Assembly (NCBI GenBank): GCA_012932295.1
Contig: JAAONU010000006.1
Coordinates: 32,204,882 to 32,268,881, forward strand
Source: Cyclina sinensis
Taxonomy: Eukaryota > Mollusca > Bivalvia > Venerida > Veneridae
Direction of reading: 5' to 3'
DNA length: 64,000 bases
Shown here: piece after piece, positions 48,636 through 60,824 of the stretch
How positions within the stretch are numbered: position 1 is the stretch's first letter
Layout of the letters: each line of letters starts with the position of its first letter
Program-made: the position numbers and the translations under genes
The notes under the pieces: generated by a model
What the model saw: the letters and a program-made list of their open reading frames with translations, nothing else
What the model was told of the DNA's origin: nothing
Database searches by the model: none

Positions 48636-51600
48636 GGAAAAAACATTATCGTCAAATTATGCAGATATCCGCACCATTGCAATAGACTACTTGTTAAAAA
48701 GAAAATTTACAGTTTATTTTCTGTAATGACTTAAATATGTTCGTGATATAAAAATTGATATAAAAAACCTACTTTTGTTTTCTGAAACCCCTCCACCATT
48801 CTCGGATTAAGTCGGGGGTGCTTATTTACATACATAAGTTATTTAACCAACATCTCATTTACAGGACCTGACAAATTTAGCGCCGATAAGTATTTCCAAG
48901 TATTTTGACGACTACGCATATACAGTCTGTCAGATAAGGATATTATTTTAAGCCCGTTGTTGAATGCAATATCAGCTAACATATTCTTTAAATATTCTTT
49001 AACTTTATTGTTTTCAGAGACGAGGTCGGTTTCTCAAGAGTAAGATAAAGTAAGTTAAATAGAGGATATACTGCGCCACTCGTGAAAATATCACATATGG
49101 TGTTCACTCGATGAAATAAATTCCCATCTTCCACTAAAAAACAAACAAATTTTCTTTTTATTTTATGCCAACACGTCAAAAATGGGTTTTTTTTATGACA
49201 TTTTTAATCAGGGCCTTCAATAAATTCCCCATGGTGAGCCCCAAATCAGTTAATGCGTACTTTGGTTACTCCGCACAAAAAAAAGTGCAGACAATCTCCA
49301 ATACATATGATAACTTTACTTCTGCTGAAATAAACTGAGTACACTTTCATCAAATAATATTTATTTTTGTCTACACAGTTTATCAATATTTATTGAATTT
49401 TGCCATACATACTTTAATTATAAAAGCGGATTAATACTCAATATTCAATAGTTCGGGCACAAACATGTATTATCAAAATGGTAATTAACTGATTCAAAAC
49501 AGTGTATTATCACTTTTATCTCACTGATATTTCCCTATATCTCATTGGTAGGCATAAAATAAATAATTATTACAGATGGCCTGTTTGCCTGCTGTCTATT
49601 GGATATGGAATTGAGAAGGAAATAATACATGAGTGAGCAGAGATTTTTTATGACCAGACAGCATACTTCTCAGTAGTCCTTTCAATTTATGTAATTACAA
49701 AAACCATCAATGCTTATAAAGTATTTTTAAAACATCGTTTACGTTTAAGACCTCACAAAAGCCAATTTCGATTTTACTTCCTTTTTATGGTTATTCTAAA
49801 AATAGAAGTTTGTTTCGTATGTTGTCAATTGAATTATCGGCTGTCGTTTTTTATGTTATTGACTTTTAACACATTTCTTTTTTATTTGTATTGCATTGTT
49901 TCGTGACTTTATATTTAAATTTTGGTTAAGATAATTAGCTCGACAGTGTTAAAGTCATTTACGTCCATCCTCTAGAGGAAACATGTAATGGAGTTTTAAT
50001 GTAAATTTGTGTCGGTAGTAATTATATGCAATAAATACGAATCTCCTTGTTATGTTACACACTATAATAATATAATTGCAATACACATTTTGAGTAAACA
50101 AGAAATAAAACAGTTGTTGTTGTGAAATCTAGTTTTTAGTCAAGGCTCTAAATGTTTTAGATCTAGACGTTGCAAAACTGCTTTTGTTCTGTATTGGTTC
50201 ATATAAAGAGGCAGATGAATATTGTTTGCATCGACAATAAATTTGAGAATTATGTGTAATTATCATTAACTTTTTATACAGTATGTCAACAGTGAAGAGA
50301 AGTGCAGAGCAATATAAACATTATTAAATAATGGATATTTTACATTAAACAATAACGTTCACGAAGTTCACAAACATATCACTCATGCCAAACATAGCTG
50401 AAAGTGGAGACATAACACATGAACGTGTAGATTGAATCACAGTCATTCCGTACTTTTAAAGATCTGAACAGTCTTTGGCTGCTTCTTACAACTTGTTTCT
50501 TCAAAGGCTTCTCAGTTTATGCAGAATAAATTGCCAAATCCTAAAACTTCGAGTCCTCTGGCAGAGCAAACAGATTCAGTTTCTCGGCGAATTTGCAGAT
50601 GCCACGTAAACTCTGAGTGCTTCGTGCGCACAAGAGTTCACGCAGCGTCCGGCTTGTCTACCTTTGGTAGTTGTTGTCGTCAGAGTGTTCGTCCGGGCGC
50701 TAAAAGCCGATCGTCTACAGATTCAAAATCGTCCAGTTGCATCCGAAACTGTTGGTCAAACACCGTTATCGGGACTTCGTCATCGTCATCTGTTGAACTG
50801 TCTGTTCAGTCGGACACAGAAAAGACAAATCTAGCAGTGGTAGAAGTATCGCATGATCATAAATTCTCGGTTTTTGCCCAAGCATAGTCTACTAAATCAC
50901 GTCCAGAATAGTCAATGAGTGAAGCAGGGGTAAAAAGTCTTCTGAGACGTCCAGTTGTAACAGTAGAACCCACAGTAATTGCACAGCTGTAAAGACCCTG
51001 ATGATACCTTGGTTTAAAGATCTTGAATTTCCGTCTCATCAATGCACCATGCCCTGCAGCTTGTCTTAAAAGGAAACAGACGTCATATATGCTTTATGCG
51101 ATGCCGGTACGCTCGCTTCCTTAATATTTAATAGCATCGGGGATAAGCCGCTTTTACGATGTCGAGAGACTGCTGCATCTTCTCTGTGGAATTGCATGCG
51201 AAGGGGCTTAACAACCTGGTTTCGTCACAGTATATGGCGTTATTCGCTGATTATTTCTACGTAATGGAAGGTAGCAGGTTGACAGGTCATCTACTGTTTT
51301 CAGATTGACGCCAGCATTGTCTGGCAAAATAAAGTGCACATATTACCTTCTTTTAAATAAATTGATAATTTTTATTCCAAAATTGAAGCTTGTACAGATA
51401 CCAATATTCAATATGTAGACTTTGATGTAAGCCCGACAGAGGATTACTTGAACCATGGAATAAAAAGGAACTTCTCTTCGTTATATGCTTTCGTGATGAG
51501 AGTAATTTACTTAATTACAGACTGAAATATATGTTCTAAACTTAAGTTTGTCTTTTGTTTTTATTGAATAACCGATTTAGAATCCTAATTGCATTTAATC

Positions 51601-51729
51601 GTTACACAGCCCTAAAGAGAAATTATGTGTTTGTCCTTTTGTCTCAGTTGAAGATTGATTGTGATTTTGCTGTGATATTTAACATTCTATTTAATTGCTA
51701 GTCTGCTATTAGCTACAAGAATCATATTC
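48636..51729. other. AT-rich flank left of the large transposon
   Basis: A fragment at about 49050-49140 (CACTCGTGAAAATATC, CACTCGATGAAATAAAT) is related to the 11-kb repeat family. A Ser-rich 122-codon open frame lies at 50519-50887 plus, with an equally plausible acidic reading on the other strand. I recognise neither. Nothing else supported. Confidence 0.4.
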
Positions 51730-51734
51730 AATTA
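51730..51734. repeat. left copy of the AATTA target-site duplication
   Basis: AATTA directly precedes the left TIR. The same five bases directly follow the right TIR at 62276-62280. Confidence 0.75.
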
Positions 51735-51816
51735 CACGGTATGTAATCGTTCCGGGTTGATTTGGACTAATTTCCCGTTCTCGAACTGATTCGGATTTCA
51801 AGCACCGGATTGATTC
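51735..51816 (+). repeat. left terminal inverted repeat (82 bp)
   Basis: Matches the reverse complement of 62194-62275 at all but one base (T at 51781, C in the partner). It contains CCGGGTTGATT, TCGAACTGATT and CACCGGATTGATTC, three variants of one motif, likely binding sites. Exon 1 of the plus-strand gene begins in or just after it. Confidence 0.93.
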
Positions 51817-52190
51817 TATCAAAAATGGATTGTAGCTTTGGCAAGGCGGAGAAAAAACAAAATAAAATCGTTTATAGCAGTAAGTCTTTCAATATTTTAG
51901 TTGCACGGAACATGATATAACTAAAGAAATGTATATACAACTTTATAAGGTTGATATGCGGTCTTTTAGTTGTTAAAATTGAAAAACAAATTACACACGT
52001 TGATTAAAATTTCATAAACACACGCAAACAATGTAAATAAATCGTCATAATAATATTTTTTTTTCATTATAATTTGGTTTAAGAAATAAATAAATACATT
52101 CCGCTGCACATTAGTGTTTTTGTTGAAATATTCTATCCAGTAATGAATTTGTAGTTCGTCTTTTTATTACTTCCATGTGAATATCTTGAG

Positions 52191-52268
52191 CACCGGACTG
52201 ATTATTTTTTGCTAAAACCGCGGCAACGGGCTGATTTCATGCAAAAAAATATGGCACCGGGCTGATTC
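52191..52268 (+). promoter_or_regulatory. subterminal motif cluster in intron 1 of transposon gene 1
   Basis: CACCGGACTGATT (52191-52203), CAACGGGCTGATT (52224-52236) and CACCGGGCTGATTC (52255-52268) are direct repeats of the motif that ends the TIR (CACCGGATTGATTC). On the right side AAATCAACCCGTTT (61781-61794) is a reverse copy, and a weaker one lies near 61808-61820. Repeated subterminal motifs of this kind usually bind a transposase or accessory protein. Confidence 0.65.
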
Positions 52269-54271
52269 CCAACAATCCAAAGATATATTATAAATATATT
52301 ATTCTCTTGATTTAAATGCCAAAACAAATGTCGTAATTTAAAATGTAATGGTTTTTTGTGTCTGTCTATTTTAAGGTAGAAAACGTTCTAGCTCTGCACT
52401 ATGGCTTCACAAGCCGAAGGCTAAAAGACAAAGAAAAGACAACATATATGGAGACTTAAATTTTACACAACCATCAACACCTTTGAATCAACCTCAAAAC
52501 TTTAAACCTGATAGTGGAAAATTAGTCCAAGCGCCAATCAAATCAAGTTGTGCCAAAAAATCAAGACCGAAGAAAAAACTTTTTACTGAAGGCCCCAATG
52601 AATCTCTCATTGCTGAGATAGTAAGCCTTGTTCCATCCTTATTGAAAACCGTTGGCGAGGCAGGTGTTATATTTGAATTTTGCCAGTTTTTAAGACTGAT
52701 AAGTAAAAGAAAATTTCCAATGAATAACATAGCGTTTATTCTATTATTGAATGTTGTGCGCTGGTATTCAGTGGATTCGAGTACCCAAATGACATATAAA
52801 GACGAATCTCTACGTTTTTGGAAAGTTGTTTATAGGCTTTTCCATGGAAAAGCCCTTAGATTTTTATCTGGTCTCAAGTCGGCTGGACAAGTGGTCTTAG
52901 GACAATGTAAAAAAAGGTATATTCAATCCTCACAATTCAAAGATTAATTTTGCCGTACCTTCTCGGAAGAAAATTGTTCAGTACAAACCTACTGAAATTC
53001 AGGTACCGGATGAAGTATCCCCTGGTGTTATAAAGGAAGCTATTGGAATGAGAGATCCAAATAAATGCTATGTGTTGTCGGTAGATGGCAAAAAATGCGC
53101 ACCTGGACTGTCTCGTGATACAGGTGACATAGACTTGTTTGGATTTGAATCTACTGAGTCATTACAAGCGACAAAAGACAGGTTACATGATGAAATACAC
53201 CTAATTGATGATGTAACAGCGAAATGGGTAACATTGACAGACCGTGATAAAGTATTCAAAATTCAAAACATAATTATGATTATTTCTAAACGGATTAGGG
53301 ATATTAGACAACTTTATGTTAAACAATCTATGGCTCTGAAAAGGTTTGAGAAAGAGGCCGGAAGTGACTGGAGAAACAGCAAATATGTATATGCAATTAG
53401 TAGTATCCAGGCATTTATATATCAAATGAGAGAACTGATTCATCGTTTACTAGATATTAACAATAGATTATTAGAAACAGGTTCATTTATAAATGGAACA
53501 ATAAACGATTTTTGTAAAACTGGTAATGTAGATGCATTTGAACATAACAATTGGGTAACGCTGAAAAACCCAGAGGATCTTCCTGCACCTTGTGAGAGTT
53601 TCTGTTCATACATAAAACAAAGATCCCCTGAATGGTTCAAGTTAAGGTCAAATTTCTCTATTACCGGAAGCAGATTGTTTGAGGGCCTTGGCTTAGACAC
53701 ATTAAAAAAGTTACAAAATCACATTGAGAGCTTGTTACATCCAGAACGTGACAAGGAACCAGTTTCAAATTCAGCTGCGGAAAATATGACGCAATTGCTA
53801 CTCTTGTTGGAAAAATTATGCCGTGTTATTTTCCGAAACATAAATATATCGAAGAAGGTGCACACGTGATAGATAGTAACGAAAAACCTTTAATATTAGT
53901 ATCGCCTGACGGAAGCATTGGTCATGTTGAAATCACTGATAGTGAAATACACCCAAAACGAATGATAGCTTGTGAATTCAAGTGTCCTGTTCCAGCAATT
54001 TACAAAACTCCAGTACACTACAGTATCCCACTGCGGTAAGATATTAATGACATTTTAATTTGCTTTGACTGTATTGCCTTTAAAACTTTCTTACATACAT
54101 AGCATTCGTAAATAAACAAGATAACTCTCTCTGTTATTTAAATCATTATTATGCTATCATCTATTTTATTAAATAGACCGGTAATATAATTAAGGGACTA
54201 TTCATTTTGGCACCATTTTATGACACATTAACTGTTTATGATACGTGTTCGCAAATCATGGCATACAAATA

Positions 54272-54590
54272 AAGGGCATTCCGGACCAAGTGGTTAAGGT
54301 CACCGGCTTCAAATCATTTGCCCCCTCGCCGCTGTGGGTTCGAATCCCGTCAGAGACTTTGTATTCTTTCAAATGAGGAATTTATCGAGCTAGCGAATGT
54401 ATTCTTTCATGTAAGGAAGCTATCGAGTTAACGAATGTAAGGTTGGTCGTTCTAATCAGATGCCCGTTCGTGCCTGAAACAATCCACGAAGACACACCTG
54501 AGGTCTTCCTACACCACTAAAGCTGTGAAGTCACCATATGACCTTTACAGTGTTGATATGACTTATATCAAACAAACAAATAAACACAGG
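54272..54590 (+). mobile_element. tRNA-derived SINE in intron 2 of transposon gene 1
   Basis: tRNA-Leu-like head with A box around ACCAAGTGGTTAAGG (54284-54298) and B box GGGTTCGAATCCC (54337-54349). The body contains CACCTGAGGTCTTCC and AAGTCACCATATGACC, and it ends in a CAAA-rich tail (about 54570-54590). It is a different type from the SINE at 8495-8670. Confidence 0.8.
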
Positions 54591-55019
54591 AACAAATAGA
54601 GAACATTTTCAAAGTTCATCTTAAACCATTTATATACGAACAGTTCACTTCACTTTATGTAGAAATGTGTTATGTTTGCTTTTAAAATGTTTTCAGATAC
54701 ATACCACAGATTCTTGGTGAAATGGCAAGCATGGAGTTATCAGAGCTTATTTATTTGTGTTGGGCTAACGAGAGTTCAACAGTGTTCAGGTATATCAAAA
54801 AACAAATTCTCTTATTTTTGTTCTGTTAAAATAACGTTATTATAATAGAAAAACACGCACAATATTAGTAAAAGAAAAGGATAAGGGGCTGAGTAATAAG
54901 TATCTAAACTTAAATCCCAGATTAGTAATATCGGAAAGTATTTAAACTCATATAATTGAACAACATATTATGACAAATAATACATAGAGAAAATTCTAGA
55001 GAAAGTTCTTTCTATTAGT

Positions 55020-55210
55020 ACAGGATTTATTTTTATAAAGTGGTTTGAATTTAAATCCCGTATTTATAGCAAAACTTGAATTTTCTGTTCATTATATACT
55101 TGTTCTCTTTTTTGACCTTATGATTCGAAAGACTTCTAGTTTAATTTTGTGTTTGACTGAATTTAGAAGAAAGTAGTCCGGCAAGACACCAGTAAAAATA
55201 CAGAAAATAC
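55020..55210 (-). repeat. inverted partial copy of the 11-kb repeat family in intron 3 of transposon gene 1
   Basis: AAACTTGAATTTTCTGTTCA and CCGGCAAGACACCAGTAAAA are reverse complements of blocks in the repeats at 11021-11888. Confidence 0.7.
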
Positions 55211-57539
55211 ATAAGATAACAAGTAAATATGACATGTTAACAAAATAACACATAACATAATATATTTTTTGTTTAAGGGTCACCTTTGATCCTTACCTCT
55301 GGCAACGTATCAAAAAAGCAGCAGAAGAATTATATTTGACAGATAACTTGAAAAAACCAAGTAGAATATCCGAAAGTACAAAGGAACTGAAACGAAGTCT
55401 TGAAAAATTTGCTGACCAACACGTTACTTTTCTTTGCGAAGTCCCATCATTAATTGGAACGAATTGTTGCATGTCGCAGACAAATGAGAGATCTCCGTAC
55501 ATATTTCCGTTGCCGACGATATCCTCGCAGTCCACATTACAATCAACAGAGCCTATAAAGCACGTGCTTACTTCTGCTTGTTCAACGTTACAAGATGTGT
55601 TCCAGCTTTGTAGAAAAAAGGCGACAGAAGTACTTGTATGGTTGTTATCCGATACAGATCGCAATTGGAATCCAGAAGTGCCACATTCTGTACCCGTTGC
55701 TTATGCTATGAAAGGGTATAGCCTTGAAACTGATAGCATGAGGAAAATGCATGACCATATCTTAGATGTTTGTGCTTCAAGTGATATTAATGTAGCATGT
55801 AGCTGTATTGATGGACAATGGTTAAAGCTAGCAAACAGAGATAAGAATAACAATCCACTTACAAAAATTCAGCTGCAGCGTGATGTTTGGGATTTAGCTA
55901 CAAAAACAAATCGAAACATTATTGTTACTGAACTTGCTAAAAATAGTATAGTGAAAAACAAGGACAAGGATCTTATCATTGAAAGAAGATCGACTGGACC
56001 TATCTATGTTTCATGTGAAGTTCTTGCGAATATGATGAAATCTTATATTAAATCTTTAACATGTAAAGATAACGGGAAAGTAGATAAGCACCAAGATGAC
56101 AGTATCAGCACTGCAGATAATATAGGTAGTCTACCTGAAGAAGCTTTGGAGATAATAATTAATGACAGCAGTCTAGTAAAAGATTTAATCAGTCCGGAAT
56201 CACAAGATCCCGTTTACAATAAAGAAAATGATGATTCAAACACATCTAACCAAAGACACTATGCAATAGGGGTCGACGGTAAAAATGGAAAAACTTCTGA
56301 CCAAGATCTTATGAAAATATTGGACAGCTTGCAGAAACAAGAAAAGGTTTCTGTAAGCAATAAATGGAAAGGAAAATCATTGTCTAGTTTAAAAGAGATT
56401 ATAAGTGATTCACCATCAATGCATAAACTGACACACGATGAAATGAATGTAATGATAACTGAGACTGAGCATGTTCAGAAAACTGCAGGGTTTTTCGTTC
56501 GAAAATCCTGGAAACACACGGAAAAGGCAAATGCTTTATGTAAGCTAATTGGGAGTGGGATTGAGTTAGAAATAGAAAAGTTTGTTAAAAAAGTTTATAC
56601 ACTAAAAGAATGTTCTTCGAAAGTCGTGCTTGCAAGTAATAAGGAATTGAAAAAAAATGTTTTAAACAGTGTGTATGCTTCCTTTAAATTAAAAGAAGAA
56701 TGCAAGAAATGGGAAAAAGAAAGACCATTCAGTGCAGAAACAGAGGTAAAAGGTGTTGGAAGGGTAGAGTGGTTTTCGTATCCCGAATATAGCGAAAAAC
56801 GGCGCAAACTTGAACCTAAATGTGTAGATGCACATCACTTGTTAGTTAACTTGCGTGTGAAAGTGTGCAAGGACGGTGTAGAAAATATTCAGAAGGGCGC
56901 ATGGCATGCAGTTGCTGAGAATGATAGTTCAGTGATAAGTAAAAGTCTAGTTGTCGATTTAGTTGATCGCCAGAGCAATGCATTCGCATTAAGAACGTTT
57001 TCAGAAAAGGTTGAAAATGAAATGAGAAAACTCGAATTTGAAAAAGAGGCTGATTTCTGCTATTTAATACGATCATGGTACGAAGCTGAAGATGACCCTG
57101 GGTTATCAGCTGTAAAGCGAATCTCTAGGAGACTTAATCTTAAGCACTACTTATTAAAAAATGTCAACTTTGAAACATTTCCTCCGTACGGCATGTATGT
57201 GAAAGGCTTTCCCAAAGTCTGGTTTGAGAGCATTTTACAAAGAATAGATACTACTATTCAGTTGTACGCAGTTGTTCCATCTGGTAGCTACAACCAGAGA
57301 TCTGTGTCAAGTTTAGCAAATGAGACATTTTTAGAGAGCTCAGTGATATGGAACCAACTAAACTCGGATGTCCGAAGGCTGTAAACATACCACGGTTAAT
57401 GTCAACTGTCACTGAATTGATGCACTATCGGAGTGATCCATCTGACAGGTACAGTTAACGCTAATTGAATCGATATATCGGTTATAAACAAATGCGTCTA
57501 CCGTGGCCCTTTCCAGTTACTATCATAATCCTGAGCCGT

Positions 57540-57920
57540 AAGATTTGGTATGTTGCATTGTATAGTGCAAATCTACCAATCTTGTACAAATTATGCCCCT
57601 AGGGTCAAATTTGGCCCTGCCCCGGGGTCAGTTGATGTTACCTAGGCTAATATAGACAAAACATTAAAAAAAACCTCTTGTCTGAAACCACAGAGCCTAG
57701 AACTTAGATATTTTTAATGGAGCATCAGTTAGAGGTCATCTACCAAGTTTGTTCAAATTATGCCCCTTGATTGAAATTTGGCCATGCCCTGTGGGTCACT
57801 TGTATTCATATAGATTTATATAAGGAGATTCTTAAAAAGTTATTGATGTTAGCTCAATAGCAGACCAAAAGGCAAAGTATTCAGGTGAGCGATCTAGGGC
57901 CATCATGGCCCTCTTTTTAA
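57540..57920 (-). mobile_element. partial hairpin-ended repeat, inverted, in intron 4 of transposon gene 1
   Basis: Its 5' signature lies at the right: GGTGAGCGATCTAGGGCCAT then CATGGCCCTC (57882-57911), the reverse complement of the family's GAGGGCCATGATGGCCC start. Inside are TCTGAAACCACAGAGCCTAG and repeated AATTATGCCCCT blocks. Confidence 0.7.
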
Positions 57921-59264
57921 TCTCGTTCATTCTGTACACTGAAGAACAAACGTACAGGTTTGCTTTATAAAAAAAATATTATATTCCTTAAATGCTTTTG
58001 ACTGAAAAGGACTGTTCTTCATTATAAATAGTGCCTGTCGACCCACATTATAGTTATACTTAAGTTTCTTACAGTTATAAATGTCTAGTTCATATATCCA
58101 TTAAAGTGGCCTTCAGCTTTTTTTTTTCTGTTTGAAAAACAATTCTTTGTATTTCAGTATTTTTATCTTGGAAAAGTGCAGCGTCCCTGGAGCTAATATA
58201 TAATGCTTCAGTGATGTTGCTTCTAAACATAGAAGATCGGGTTATGGAGATCGGACCGGTAGATGAGACGTATCGAGGGGTTTCTTTATTGTTTATGTTT
58301 TTATCGTCGGCAAATTAATTATTTTGGTTTGACAATTACATGTATATGAAACGATTTGTCAAAATATAACATATTTAACCTTTAGAAAAGCTGAAGGCCG
58401 CTTATAAAATAAGTTACACTTTTAAATGGGAACAGGGATGAATAGAATTGCTATATAATTCGCTTTTTGCTTTTTATTTTCAGGGTTTTTCACATGAGCA
58501 CAGTCGTTCGACCGGTCTACCCTAAAGAGCCATTGCTGGCTAGTTCACAGAAAGATGAAGAAAATATAACTTTAGAACCTGTGGCTAAAAACGGAGGATT
58601 GGTGGAAATGACGTCAAAGCCTTGTAAAGTTCATAACATAGAAGTAAAGTAAGACCACTATAATATACTATAATAACTAATCGAATATCTGTTCGCGCAA
58701 GCTTGGAGAGAAAATTAAGTGAACCTAGATTTCTTCCGTTTCTTAATAAAAAGAATTTTGTTTCATGTAACAAAAATTATTTCATAAAGATTGAAATTGT
58801 GTGAATATACTTCATGTACTGCAAAAATTAACTTCAGATTCATTTCTTTGCTAACAAGATTGTACTTTTAATCACAGTGTGACAACAATTTTTTTTTATT
58901 TTATAATAAATGAAGATTTTGTTTCAGGGATCACGTATTCGATCGATTTCAACGGAGAAGGAAAAAACGGCAATCAAAACCATCTGATATTTCAAAGCCA
59001 GATCAGGTGTCGAGAGGTTGTCTTCCTGTACGTCAACATCACAAATGTGATGAATCGAAAATTTTGGCTACAACTCGATTAGGAATAGAACTAAAAGAAA
59101 CATTAACTACATAGAATGCATTCATTTCATACCTAAAGACACTTGCAGTCAAATTATTAGTGTACAGGCTATATTGTTAATCCAGTACATAGAACTGAAT
59201 TAAATTCTTTTTTAATGAAACAATACCTTGTAACACAAAAATATATGTGTACTCAGGATTGAGG

Positions 59265-59270
59265 TAATAA
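59265..59270 (+). promoter_or_regulatory. polyadenylation signal AATAAA of transposon gene 1
   Basis: AATAAATAAATAC about 150 nt after the TAG at 59112-59114, and before the convergent gene's stop at 59699. Confidence 0.5.
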
Positions 59271-59698
59271 ATAAATACAAAACACTGCATGTTTTCCAAA
59301 TATGTAATATTCTTTTAATGTGTTATTTAAGAAATAAAAGAAAGAAAAGAAAACTTTAACCAAATCTATGTTTGCATACTTTGCTATTCAAAAAAAAGAA
59401 TAAAAAAAACATATGTAAAACGAATATCAGTTTAGCCTTTATGAAATTAAAGGCCTAAACTTGGCATATTTTGCACAGTGTTAAACGAAAAAGGAAACAG
59501 GCGAAACATGTTGACTGAAATGCTGCTAATTTTTAAACTTTGAATGTTTATGTAGATTAATAAAATCAGTAAGTATTATGAAAATGATCACAATGATTAC
59601 ACAATGACAAATGTACGCACAAAATATTTTTGTCGTAATTATCTGAGCTTAAAGTGTATCTGGAAAAATAACTAGATGTATATGATCCAGCGTTGAAC

Positions 59699-60824
59699 TT
59701 ACTGACACACATTTTTCCTATGTTTGTATAAAGAAGATCTATATTTAAAATACTGTCCGCACTGTGCGCACTGGAATCCCTCTGAATCTGCGTGGGCGTT
59801 CATATGGTCTTTTAAATAATCATTCCTTTTAAATGTCTTGCCACATTCCTTGCATTGGTACCTTTTTGTGTTTTCTTGACAGCACTTTTCATGTCTTCTT
59901 AAACTTGTACTATACCGAAATTTCTTATCACATTTTTTACATTTAAAAGTTTTATCGTCTGTATGTTTTGCAACGTGTCCGTCAAATTAAAACTTTCTGC
60001 AAAATCCTTTCCCACAAAAATGACAAAAGAACTTGTGATTTTCGTGATGCGTGTTTAAATGTAATTTTAAGGCAGACTTTGATTTGTATAATTTTGAACA
60101 TATCTCGCATTGAAATGGATCACTTGAATGGGAAGTTATGTGAATTTTCAAATCATTTTCTGTTTTAAAAATGTTATTGCAAATGTAACATATAAATTCG
60201 TCATTACCATGCTTTCTTTTTATGTGTTTGTTTAAGTTACTCCGTGATGAAAACTGTTTTTCACAAATGGCACAAGAGTTATCCTGATCGTTATTATTGT
60301 TGACATCAGTATCAGGAACAACAGCATCGTTAACATTTACACTTTCAACAGTTACTTCACCAATTGTCTCTATTGGAATTTCATGCTCTGATTCCGTGCC
60401 ACTGTCCAGCCACTGAAGCCCTAGACTCTCGAGCATAGCTGTTGCAACCTACAATGATATTAAATGTAACAAAGCTTCAATGCCACTTTTTTAGCACAAC
60501 ACTAGTCTAGAAATTTAATTTTCAAAACTTGGTGTGGCCAATACCGATGACAAAACGCTTCATACATACATATTTACCATTTATCAAGATGTGTGAGTTT
60601 CAAATAAACGTAACAATTACAGGAGTTGTAAATGTATATTCGAAGAAAAAGTCAGGTATTAACTACTGGGCGGTTTTCAAAAGCACGTGCGAACACGTGC
60701 AATGAACATATATAAACAGAAACATTATATAAGTTACTTATAATACAGAAACAATTATGTAATCTTTGAGATAAAGTATTTAGCTTCAAAACTGTTGATA
60801 GTGTCTTACCTGTTTACTATCCAT
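59699..60824 (-). pseudogene. transposon gene 2: seven-finger C2H2 protein with one nonsense codon
   Basis: Coding exons 60824-60810 (MDSKQ) and 60448-59699, joined in frame by donor CAG|GTAAGA and acceptor TTGTAG. A non-coding first exon reaches into the right TIR. The product is about 254 residues: an acidic N-terminus (about 10-63) and then C2H2 fingers starting CAIC (about 64), CYIC, CEIC, CHFC, CKKC, CKEC and CAQC. Finger 5 ends HEKCC and finger 7 ends HRKNVC, so both have Cys as last ligand. The fourth finger is cut by TAA at 59987-59989 (residue 159), between the finger's conserved Phe and the position normally held by Leu. All three later fingers remain in frame and well kept, so the stop is recent or a base error. 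Plausible role: binding the TIR or subterminal motifs (inference). Confidence 0.8.

Larger units (their letters stand above)
51825..59114 (+). pseudogene. transposon gene 1: YqaJ-like nuclease / putative transposase, six exons, three 1-nt breaks
   Basis: Exons, all with GT/AG borders and matching phases: 51825-51879, 52376-54035, 54697-54789, 55278-57448, 58484-58648, 58928-59114 (TAG). Three single-base changes are needed for one frame: an extra A in A7 at 52909-52915, a missing base near 53788-53791, a missing T in T5 at 57328-57332. Length is then about 1443 codons. The N-terminus is basic (HKPKAKRQRKD, KKSRPKKK). YVLSVDGKK puts an Asp at about 255. A PD-(D/E)XK nuclease of YqaJ/lambda-exonuclease type follows: QRSPEW (about 433), SPDG (Asp 530), CEFKCP (Glu 552, Lys 554). 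Then VAYAMKGYS, CIDGQW (Asp 781), VDAHHLLVNLR (about 1120), WYEAEDDPG (about 1204) and a basic tail RRRKKRQSK. Only the nuclease is assigned with confidence; transposase halves are inference. Confidence 0.75.

Noticed and set aside
50519..50887. 122-codon Ser-rich open frame on the plus strand
   Set aside because: No domain, composition is low-complexity, and the opposite strand offers an equally plausible acidic reading. No splice or promoter support.
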